A stretch of 22,673 bases of DNA from Proteobacteria bacterium UBA6908. Lineage in GTDB: Bacteria; Pseudomonadota; Gammaproteobacteria; Acidiferrobacterales; UBA6901. The notes under the pieces are model-generated. The model was not told the origin of the DNA. It saw nothing but the letters and a program-made list of their open reading frames with translations, and ran no database searches. Of the stretch, positions 8,055 through 14,175 are shown in pieces. The position numbers were made by a program, and so were the translations under genes. The DNA is taken from NCBI GenBank assembly GCA_002451085.1, contig DKBE01000050.1:1-22673 (forward strand). The letters are read 5' to 3'. Positions within the stretch are counted from its first letter, which is position 1. The number at the start of each line of letters is the position of its first letter.

Positions 8055-8351
8055 TCATGACGAGAGTGCGGCGGGCGGAGCTCGTGGGGCGTAGTGCGGT
8101 GAGACGGTGTGGAAGAACGGGACGAATTCGATGGAATCCGGCAAGACCAGCCCGGTTACGACGGGTAGCGTCAGTCCGGTACCCGGCAGGAACCCGGACA
8201 GCGGAGCATGGGTCAGGCACCATTCACAGTGATCATTGCCGCTGTGTTGGGCCAGATCGGTCTGATGCTGCAGGAACAAAGCCTGCCCGACAAGCAGCAG
8301 GATGACCAGCCACAGGGCACGGAACTTGTCGGTTCGAATCTGCGAGAGCAT
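8055..8351 (-). CDS. Small DUF2946-like His/Cys protein, possibly leaderless mRNA
   Basis: This 98-residue protein has one hydrophobic N-terminal segment (ALWLVILLLVGQALFLQ, about residues 12-28; an anchor or signal), followed by HQTDLAQHSGNDHCEWCLTH, which holds four histidines and a CxxC pair, and a C-terminal APRAPPAAL tail. Small proteins with a His/CxxC patch and an RxPP-type ending (DUF2946-like) often accompany metal-transport or TonB-receptor genes; this is recalled family knowledge and the assignment is tentative. The motif could bind zinc or copper in the periplasm. It is the first gene of the metal block (barrel, binding protein and permease follow). The ATG at 8351 has no Shine-Dalgarno, and a good sigma-70-like promoter ends only about 8 bases before it, so the mRNA may start at or next to the ATG. 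Confidence 0.68.
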   Translation of the reverse strand: MLSQIRTDKFRALWLVILLLVGQALFLQHQTDLAQHSGNDHCEWCLTHAPLSGFLPGTGLTLPVVTGLVLPDSIEFVPFFHTVSPHYAPRAPPAALSS

Positions 8352-8358
8352 GGCGCGT

Positions 8359-8387
8359 GTTATACCCGCACAACCGGGTTCCGGCAA
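8359..8387 (-). promoter_or_regulatory. Sigma-70-like promoter of metal block (TTGCCG-17-TATAAC)
   Basis: On the minus strand TTGCCG (8387-8382) and TATAAC (8364-8359) are separated by exactly 17 bp. The -35 box begins immediately after the PAP2 stop codon. The predicted transcription start (8351-8353) coincides with the ATG of the small protein, consistent with a leaderless message. Confidence 0.5.
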
Positions 8388-9083
8388 TCAGCTTTGCCGC
8401 CACCAGCGCGGAGCAGGGACAGGCGGTTGCCGTTCGAGGCGCGGCAATAGCCAATAACGTACCAGTATGTAGCTCGCCACCAGCGCGATCACGGCGCCGG
8501 CCAGGGCATCGCTCGGGTAGTGCTTGGCCAGCGCCAGGCGACTGAGTGCCAGCGCAACGGCCCAGGCCATGAACACGGCGGCCGCCCAGGGATTGCGGAT
8601 CAATAGTGTCATGAACACCGCACTGGTGACGATGTCGGCGGTGTGCCCGGATGGAAAGGAATGGTGGGCGGCATCCCAGCTGAAACCCGCCCATTCGCTT
8701 TCGAATCCCGGCAAGGGCGTGGCATCCGGTCGGGCGCGGCCGAGCAGCATTTTCAGAATCCGTACCCCGAGCATCGCGCCGACCAGCTGTGCAAGCAAAT
8801 ACGCCTGCGCGAACAGCTTGAGGCCAGTCTCGCCACGGGTGTGCCCATAGATGAACAGTCCGAGGAACAGGGCATAAAACGGATACAAACCGTAGTTGGT
8901 GGCCACCTGCAGTTGGGAATAGTGACGCTGCACCCAGCTGCTGAAGTGCACCCGGGTCACACCCTCCCCGTCGCCGAGCCATAGTGTGACGATCAACCCG
9001 GCGAGCAGCAGCAGTCCGAACCCGCCCAGTACCAGCCACAGGCGGCGGCGCAGTGGAGCACAGTTCGACGAGTTAGAAGACAT
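8388..9083 (-). CDS. PAP2-family membrane phosphatase 1
   Basis: The 231-residue protein is a PAP2 (type 2 phosphatidic acid phosphatase) enzyme with about six membrane segments, expected to remove phosphate from a lipid phosphate such as undecaprenyl diphosphate, phosphatidylglycerol phosphate or lipid A on the periplasmic side. All three catalytic motifs are intact: KMLLGRARP (K-x6-RP, residues 111-119), PSGH (144-147) and SRLALAKHYPSD (SR-x5-H-x3-D, 181-192). The start at 9083 gives a short polar N-terminus before the first helix; 36 bp separate it from a divergently transcribed second PAP2 gene. Its stop lies at the -35 box of the metal-block promoter. The substrate cannot be assigned from sequence alone. 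Confidence 0.87.
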   Translation of the reverse strand: MSSNSSNCAPLRRRLWLVLGGFGLLLLAGLIVTLWLGDGEGVTRVHFSSWVQRHYSQLQVATNYGLYPFYALFLGLFIYGHTRGETGLKLFAQAYLLAQLVGAMLGVRILKMLLGRARPDATPLPGFESEWAGFSWDAAHHSFPSGHTADIVTSAVFMTLLIRNPWAAAVFMAWAVALALSRLALAKHYPSDALAGAVIALVASYILVRYWLLPRLERQPPVPAPRWWRQS

Positions 9084-9119
9084 GGGCGCGGACTATATCA
9101 CACGCGCCTGGAGCGCATC

Positions 9120-9827
9120 GTGCAGTGCTATCATGTGCGCGTGCTCGCCAACCTCCGCCGTCATTTCGACCTGGTCCTGCTCACCGCGCTCGGTGTGCTG
9201 CTGGTCGCCTTCCCGCAGATTGATCTGACGGTCGCTTCTCGGTTCTACGACCCGACCACCGGTTTCTGGCTCAAGGATCAGTGGCTGATTCGCTTTATCT
9301 ATGATCTGGTGCCGTGGGTGTCGCGCGCGGTGCTGGCCGGTCTGCTGGTGTTTCTCGTGCTGGCCCGGACCGTACGCCGCCATCATCCATTTGTTGTCGC
9401 TCATCGCAAGGCGGCGCTCTATCTCCTGCTGGTCGCGCTGGTTGGCCCGCTGTTTCTGGTAAACAGCGTCTTCAAGGACCACTGGGGGCGTGCGCGCCCC
9501 TCGCAGGTCGTCGAATTTGGCGGCACCAAGACCTTCACGCGCGCCGCCGTGCCGACCGATCAGTGCGCCAAAAACTGTTCGTTCGTCAGCGGCCATGCCT
9601 CGGCCGGTTTCTTTTTTCTCGCCCCGGCGTTTGTCTTTGTCCGTCGCCGCCGGCTGTGGCTTGCCGTCGGCACGGGTGCCGGACTTGTGATCGGTCTGGT
9701 GCGCATCATCCAGGGCGGCCATTTTCTCAGTGACGTGATCTTCTGCGGCATCGTCGTGTATCTGACGGCATATGTGCTGCACGCACTGATGTACCGACAT
9801 CGCGCCGAAATCCCGCGCCTGGCATAG
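9120..9827 (+). CDS. PAP2-family membrane phosphatase 2 (lipid A phosphatase-like)
   Basis: The 235-residue protein has several membrane segments and a divergent PAP2 motif set: KDHWGRARP (K-x6-RP, 119-127), FVSGHAS with valine in place of the usual proline (157-159 is SGH), and RIIQGGHFLSD (R-x5-H-x3-D, 195-205). A loop with two cysteines (DQCAKNCSF, 147-155) precedes the SGH motif. This arrangement is seen in LpxE/LpxF-like lipid A or lipid-phosphate phosphatases (recalled similarity, not tested). The GTG at 9120 is preferred because GGAG lies six bases upstream; GTG codons at 9135 and 9141 are alternatives. It is divergent from PAP2 phosphatase 1, and its catalytic loops differ clearly, so the two are not a simple recent duplication. 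Confidence 0.82.
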   Translation: MQCYHVRVLANLRRHFDLVLLTALGVLLVAFPQIDLTVASRFYDPTTGFWLKDQWLIRFIYDLVPWVSRAVLAGLLVFLVLARTVRRHHPFVVAHRKAALYLLLVALVGPLFLVNSVFKDHWGRARPSQVVEFGGTKTFTRAAVPTDQCAKNCSFVSGHASAGFFFLAPAFVFVRRRRLWLAVGTGAGLVIGLVRIIQGGHFLSDVIFCGIVVYLTAYVLHALMYRHRAEIPRLA

Positions 9828-9844
9828 GCCTACGAATCGCGCGG

Positions 9845-9873
9845 ACGACAGCCGCGGGGTCACCCAATATTAT
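9845..9873 (+). promoter_or_regulatory. Putative promoter of yyaL-like gene (ACGACA-17-TATTAT)
   Basis: ACGACA (9845-9850) and TATTAT (9868-9873) are 17 bp apart, a four-of-six and five-of-six match to sigma-70 boxes. The predicted start is near 9880, about 24 bases before the ATG. The -10 lies in the centre of an inverted repeat. Confidence 0.45.
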
Positions 9874-9882
9874 GGTGGGTGA
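9860..9882 (+). promoter_or_regulatory. Inverted repeat around -10 box, candidate operator or hairpin
   Basis: TCACCCA (9860-9866) and TGGGTGA (9876-9882) form perfect 7-bp arms around a 9-base AT-rich centre holding the putative -10. A dimeric repressor bound here would block RNA polymerase. Alternatively, it is a terminator hairpin for the upstream PAP2 gene, although no T-run follows. Confidence 0.4.
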
Positions 9883-9903
9883 TCCTGACCGCCCGGTTTC
9901 ACC

Positions 9904-11961
9904 ATGACCGCCATTGGCCACACCAACTCACTCGCCAGCGAAACCAGCCCGTACCTGCTGCAGCACGCCCACAATCCGGTGGACTGGCAGCCATGGGGAC
10001 CGGAGGCACTGGCGCGGGCTAAACGCGAGAACAAGCCGATCCTGTTGTCGATCGGCTATTCGGCCTGCCACTGGTGTCACGTGATGGCGCACGAGTCATT
10101 TGAGGATGAAGCGACCGCGCGGGTGATGAACGAGCTATTCGTGAACATCAAGGTCGATCGCGAGGAGCGCCCTGACCTCGACCGCATCTACCAGACCGCA
10201 CACCAGATGCTGGCGCAACGCCCCGGTGGCTGGCCACTGACCATGTTCCTCAGCCCCGATGACCAGACGCCGTTCTTCGGCGGGACGTATTTCCCCAAGG
10301 AACCGCGCTACGGCATGCCGGCGTTCTCCGACCTGTGTCGGCGGGTGGAGGCGTACTTTCGCAAACATCACGGTGAAATCGAGGCCCAGAACGCGTCGGT
10401 ACGTGAAACCTTTCAACGTCTCGGGTCGACGGGGCCGGACCACGGCGTACAGGTCAGTGAGTCGGTGCTGACAACAGCGCGCGGCGAGATTGCCGGACAA
10501 TTCGAGCCGGAACACGGCGGCTTCGGCCATGCCCCCAAGTTTCCGCACCCGACCACCCTTGAACGGTTGCTGCGACACTGGGCAGGGAAACCGGATGACG
10601 ACGATGCCCTGCACATGGCGCGCTTCACGCTGCATGCCATGGCCTCGGGCGGCGTCTATGACCAGCTCGGCGGCGGATTCTGTCGCTACTCGGTGGACGA
10701 GGCCTGGATGATTCCGCACTTCGAGAAGATGCTCTACGACAACGGCCAGCTGCTGGCGCTATACGCCGATGCCGCCGTGGCGATGGATGACACGGTGTTC
10801 CGGCGCATTGCCAACGAAACCGGCGAATGGGTGATGCGTGAGATGCAATCGCCCGAGGGCGGTTATTGCGCTGCGCTTGATGCCGACTCCGAGGGTGAGG
10901 AAGGAAGATTTTACGTGTGGCAGCCGGACGAGGTGAAAACTCTGTTGACGGCCGAGGAGTATTCGGTGCTGGCGCCGGTCTATGGACTGGATCGCCCACC
11001 CAACTTTGAAGACCATGCCTGGAACCTGCATATGTTCCAGTCACCGGCCACGGTCGCCAACAAGCTCGGTCTTGACGGTGAACACGCGGCGCGGCTACTC
11101 ACCGAGGCGCGCCGCAAGCTGCTGGCAGTGCGTGATGCCCGGGTTCGCCCGGGACGCGACGACAAGGTGCTGACATCGTGGAACGGACTCATGATCAAGG
11201 GCATGGCGCGCGCCGGGCGGTTGCTTGATCGGCCGGACTTCGTCGCCTCGGCGGAGCGCGCGTTTGATTTCATTCGTACAACTTTATGGAAAGATGACCG
11301 CCTGCTCGCTTCGTATAAGGATGGTCGTGCCCACCTCAACGCCTATCTTGACGACTATGCCTTCCTGCTCGACGGCGGCCTGGAACTGCTGCAGGCCCGA
11401 TGGCGCGATGGCGACCTGGCGTTTCTCATCGAACTGGCCGAGACCCTGCTTGATCACTACGAAGACAAGGCCGGCGGTGGATTCTTTTTTACTTCCGATG
11501 ATCACGAACAGCTCATTCATCGCCCCAAGCCGACGAGCGACGAGGCCATTCCGTCCGGCAACGGGGTGGCCGCACAGGCGCTAATTCGTCTCGGGCACCT
11601 GCTCGGGGATACGAATTTTCTCGACGCCGCGCACAACACCCTGATCGCCCTGTGGGGCGAGATCGAACGTGCACCGGCCTACCACAATGCATTGCTCGCA
11701 GCGGTCGAGGAAACGGTCCATCCGACCCAGACCATTGTGCTGCGCGGCACACTGCAGGCGATGCAATCCTGGATCGACCACGGTGGGCGCCGCTATGCTC
11801 CGCGCCGTATCACTGTGGCGATTCCAGGCGAAGCGAAAGATTTACCGGGTATCCTGGCGCAGCGCACAACGAGGGATGGTGTGACCGCCTATGTGTGCAG
11901 CGGCCATGCCTGCGAGGCGCCCGTGACGGATTTTGCAATCTACTCAAGCCAAGTCGAATAG
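9904..11961 (+). CDS. YyaL/SPATA20-type thioredoxin-domain (DUF255) protein
   Basis: The 685-residue protein matches the conserved YyaL/spermatogenesis-associated protein 20 family in length and layout. An N-terminal thioredoxin-like domain (about 1-170) opens with [21 protein letters not shown] and carries the redox-type motif CHWCH (C55-H59), followed by [10 protein letters not shown] and a [12 protein letters not shown] segment. The remainder resembles an (alpha/alpha)6 six-hairpin barrel as in N-acylglucosamine epimerases and glycosidases; seen in [21 protein letters not shown] (residues ~256-276), [16 protein letters not shown] and [14 protein letters not shown]. The biochemical role of this family is not established to my knowledge. 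The start at 9904 is the family start. It lies between PAP2 phosphatase 2 (76 bp upstream) and a converging Crp/Fnr gene. No signal peptide is visible, so it is probably cytoplasmic. Confidence 0.92.
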   Translation: MTAIGHTNSLASETSPYLLQHAHNPVDWQPWGPEALARAKRENKPILLSIGYSACHWCHVMAHESFEDEATARVMNELFVNIKVDREERPDLDRIYQTAHQMLAQRPGGWPLTMFLSPDDQTPFFGGTYFPKEPRYGMPAFSDLCRRVEAYFRKHHGEIEAQNASVRETFQRLGSTGPDHGVQVSESVLTTARGEIAGQFEPEHGGFGHAPKFPHPTTLERLLRHWAGKPDDDDALHMARFTLHAMASGGVYDQLGGGFCRYSVDEAWMIPHFEKMLYDNGQLLALYADAAVAMDDTVFRRIANETGEWVMREMQSPEGGYCAALDADSEGEEGRFYVWQPDEVKTLLTAEEYSVLAPVYGLDRPPNFEDHAWNLHMFQSPATVANKLGLDGEHAARLLTEARRKLLAVRDARVRPGRDDKVLTSWNGLMIKGMARAGRLLDRPDFVASAERAFDFIRTTLWKDDRLLASYKDGRAHLNAYLDDYAFLLDGGLELLQARWRDGDLAFLIELAETLLDHYEDKAGGGFFFTSDDHEQLIHRPKPTSDEAIPSGNGVAAQALIRLGHLLGDTNFLDAAHNTLIALWGEIERAPAYHNALLAAVEETVHPTQTIVLRGTLQAMQSWIDHGGRRYAPRRITVAIPGEAKDLPGILAQRTTRDGVTAYVCSGHACEAPVTDFAIYSSQVE

Positions 11962-12006
11962 TTGAATTCGCCCATCCCGGGACGGAGGTGGGAAAAACAG
12001 AATACC

Positions 12007-12027
12007 GGGGGCTGCGCATCCGCCCCC
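12007..12027. terminator. GC-rich hairpin after yyaL-like gene
   Basis: GGGGGC and GCCCCC form a 6-bp stem with a 9-base loop, 45 bp beyond the stop at 11961. On the minus strand, a T5 run follows about 12 bases later, so it may serve the converging Crp/Fnr gene as a weak terminator; on the plus strand there is no T-run. The rest of 11962-12225 shows no convincing gene. Confidence 0.35.
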
Positions 12028-12225
12028 AGCACCCGTAACAACTCCTCTCAAGCCCAACGCAACGACTTTATTGTGATGCCAGGTTTATAGACGGCTTCCT
12101 GGTCGACTCTCCATGGGTACGCCATGACAGCGCACCGGAAGTATGCTCAGGAAGGTCACGGTGGGTATGTGATCTGGGTTACACAGTGCGCGGTTTCAGG
12201 TTGCCGCCGACCTGTGCGACCGAAA

Positions 12226-12918
12226 TCACGCTGCCGGGGGGCAGGTCAGGCGCGCGAGGGTCTCGTGGGACAGCAACTCGATTTGGCCACGCCGCAACCG
12301 GATACAACCGCTGCGCTCGAATTCCTTGAGCATGCGACTGACCACTTCGCGGGTGGAGCCCAGTTCCAGCGCCAGCGCCTGATGGGTGACCACCAGGGGC
12401 GCGCCCTGACTGCGGCTGAACAGATCACCGAGCAAGCAGGCCAACCGCAGATCGAGCCGCTGAAAGGCAACCTGCTCAACCAGCGCCATGACCTCGCCCA
12501 TGCGGCGCGACAAGGTGGAAATCACAAAGGTACGGAAGGTATCGGAGTTGGACAACGCGTCCTGGAAGTGGGACATCGGGATCATCACCACCTCGATATC
12601 CTCTTCGGCCTTGGCACCGGCCGAATAGGCTGTGGAGGCCATCAGGTTGGTCAGCGTCAACACGCACAATTCCCCGGCGCGTACCCGGTAGAGCACGATC
12701 TCACGCCCGCTTTCACCGGCCTCATAGACGCGCAACACGCCGCGAGACAATAGTATGAATGACTGGCAGGGGTCGCCGGAATGCACGATCTCGGCACCAG
12801 CTGGAAATTGATGCACATGGGCGGCCTGCAGGGCCGCCATGCCGGAAGCATCCTTGACACTCGCGAGGCCGGGAAAGGCCGTGAGCCAGGTCGTGCCGCC
12901 CGCTGCCGGCGTATTCAT
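12226..12918 (-). CDS. Crp/Fnr-family transcription regulator
   Basis: The 230-residue protein has an N-terminal cyclic-nucleotide-binding-type beta-barrel (about 30-125; HQFPAGAEIVHSGDPCQSFILLSRGVLRVY), a dimer helix, and a C-terminal winged helix-turn-helix (about 177-197, HQALALELGSTREVVSRMLKEF). The sensor lacks the N-terminal cysteine cluster of FNR, and the CRP cAMP contacts are not evident. Its region RAGELCVLTLTNLMAS with C85 is typical of a Crp/Fnr subgroup of unknown ligand. The ATG at 12918 is preferred: GGAGG stands six bases upstream. An in-frame TTG at 13086 with AAGGAG overlapping the kinase stop would add 56 residues. A perfect 7-4-7 inverted repeat 19 bp before the ATG may be its own operator. 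It lies downstream of, and on the same strand as, a PfkB kinase. Confidence 0.88.
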   Translation of the reverse strand: MNTPAAGGTTWLTAFPGLASVKDASGMAALQAAHVHQFPAGAEIVHSGDPCQSFILLSRGVLRVYEAGESGREIVLYRVRAGELCVLTLTNLMASTAYSAGAKAEEDIEVVMIPMSHFQDALSNSDTFRTFVISTLSRRMGEVMALVEQVAFQRLDLRLACLLGDLFSRSQGAPLVVTHQALALELGSTREVVSRMLKEFERSGCIRLRRGQIELLSHETLARLTCPPAA

Positions 12919-12936
12919 ATGCTGCCTCCAGGTATT

Positions 12937-12954
12937 GTGCAGACCATTCTGCAC
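12937..12954 (-). promoter_or_regulatory. Fnr-spaced inverted repeat before Crp/Fnr gene
   Basis: GTGCAGA-CCAT-TCTGCAC has perfect 7-bp arms and a 4-bp centre, the half-site spacing of FNR-type operators (TTGAT-N4-ATCAA). Located 19 bp upstream of the regulator's start codon, it is a candidate autoregulatory site. Binding is inference. Confidence 0.45.
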
Positions 12955-13092
12955 CAACCACGCGAAGAGTAAATCGAGCCCGTGAACCTCGAAAAGGATA
13001 GCAGCCGTTTGATGGGCCGCAACCAAGGCCGCCAACTGGCCTTCAACAGCCGAGAGAGTCCGATGCCTGCAAGCCGTGTGGAACAAAACTCC

Positions 13093-14028
13093 TTACGCGA
13101 GGCTGTAACCAAAACTGGTCTTGAAGCGCGCCCCGATGGCGTCGAAATCCGGTGAATGATTCTGGGTGCCGGGCTGTTCGATCTTGATCGCGCCCATCAC
13201 CGCTGCCAGCCGGCCGGTGGTTTCCCAGTCCATGCCGCTGACGATGCCGTGCAGCAGGCCGGCGCGGTAGGCGTCGCCGCAACCCGTCGGGTCGTTGAGC
13301 TGTGCGGTCTTGGCGACTGGAATGTTGTAGATCGTGCCGTTACCGTGGATCTCCGAGCCCTCGCCGCCCTTGGTAACGATGACGGCCTTCACTCGCTCGC
13401 TGATCTGCCGGATCGTCAGGCTGGTTCGCTCCTGGAACAGGCGCGACTCATAGTCATTGAGTGCCAGGTAACTGGCCTGTTCGAGAAACGCGGTCAGCTC
13501 CTTGCCATTGAACATCGGCAGGCCCTGGCCGGGGTCGAAGATGAACGGGATATCGAGCTCGGCGAGATCGGCGGCGTGCTGCAGCATACCGTCACGTCCG
13601 TCCGGAGAGACAATGCCGAGTTTCGCTCCGAGAGCGCGCGAAACACTGTTGGTGTGCGAATGGCTCATGGCTCCGGGATGAAACGCAGTGATCTGGTTAT
13701 CGTCAAGATCGGTGGTGATGAACGCCTGCGCGGTGTAGGTGCCGGGCACTTCGGTTACGAAGTCGCGCGGGATCTTGTGCAAGTCCATCCATTTGGCATA
13801 GGGCGCGAAATCCTCGCCGACTGTGCCCATCGGCTGCGGTTCGCCGCCCAGCAGCTTGAGGTTATAGGCAATGTTGCCGGCACAACCGCCGAATTCGCGT
13901 CGCAATTTCGGCACCAGAAAGGAAACGTTCAGGATATGCACCTGCTCGGGCAGGATGTGATTCTTGAACTGGTCATTGAAGACCATGATGGTGTCGTAGG
14001 CGAAGGAACCGCAGATCAGTGTGCTCAT
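13093..14028 (-). CDS. PfkB-family carbohydrate/adenosine kinase
   Basis: The 311-residue protein is a ribokinase/PfkB-family kinase that phosphorylates a sugar or nucleoside with ATP. It shows the substrate-side glycine motif FGGCAGNIAYNLKLLGG (46-62) and the C-terminal signature NDPTGCGDAYRAGLLHG (245-261), in which D252 is the expected catalytic base; ALNDYE (189-194) and VTKGGEGS are typical internal motifs. The pattern is closest to proteobacterial adenosine-kinase-like PfkB proteins, but substrate assignment is uncertain. The start at 14028 gives the family N-terminus (STLICGSFAYDTIMVF); no Shine-Dalgarno is obvious. Its TAA stop is embedded in TAAGGAG, which may promote initiation of the downstream Crp/Fnr frame. 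The gene is divergent from the LtaS-like gene, sharing a 147-bp intergenic region. Confidence 0.88.
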   Translation of the reverse strand: MSTLICGSFAYDTIMVFNDQFKNHILPEQVHILNVSFLVPKLRREFGGCAGNIAYNLKLLGGEPQPMGTVGEDFAPYAKWMDLHKIPRDFVTEVPGTYTAQAFITTDLDDNQITAFHPGAMSHSHTNSVSRALGAKLGIVSPDGRDGMLQHAADLAELDIPFIFDPGQGLPMFNGKELTAFLEQASYLALNDYESRLFQERTSLTIRQISERVKAVIVTKGGEGSEIHGNGTIYNIPVAKTAQLNDPTGCGDAYRAGLLHGIVSGMDWETTGRLAAVMGAIKIEQPGTQNHSPDFDAIGARFKTSFGYSLA

Positions 14029-14116
14029 GGGGCCGGGTCAAGGTCGTGGCTGGGAATCGTGGCGCGATGATAACCGATTTTCCCCGCCTGAACGCCTGCG
14101 GTTGATGCCATGCACG

Positions 14117-14144
14117 TGGACCCCCGGGGGCGAATCCTTATAAT
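14117..14144 (+). promoter_or_regulatory. Promoter of LtaS-like gene (TGGACC-16-TATAAT)
   Basis: A perfect TATAAT (14139-14144) is preceded at 16 bp by TGGACC (four of six to TTGACA). The predicted start is near 14151, about 25 bases before the TTG start codon. The spacer contains the 10-bp palindrome CCCCCGGGGG (14121-14130), overlapping the end of the -35 box, a position suited to a regulator. Confidence 0.55.
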
Positions 14145-14175
14145 GGTTGGGCCGTAACCTCTGCCGGAGCCCGTC

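Noticed and set aside
8355..8375. Zur-box-like sequence (GTTATA half-site) at the metal-block promoter, with a similar GTTATA near 6780
   Set aside because: Only one half-site resembles the consensus; the other arm does not, and the half-site equals the -10 box.
12124..12753. 209-residue plus-strand frame opposite the Crp/Fnr gene
   Set aside because: Mostly antisense to the regulator, Gln/His-rich, no start signal or known domain.
13156..14070. 304-residue plus-strand frame opposite the PfkB kinase
   Set aside because: Antisense shadow produced by GC-rich codon bias; the kinase has full signatures.
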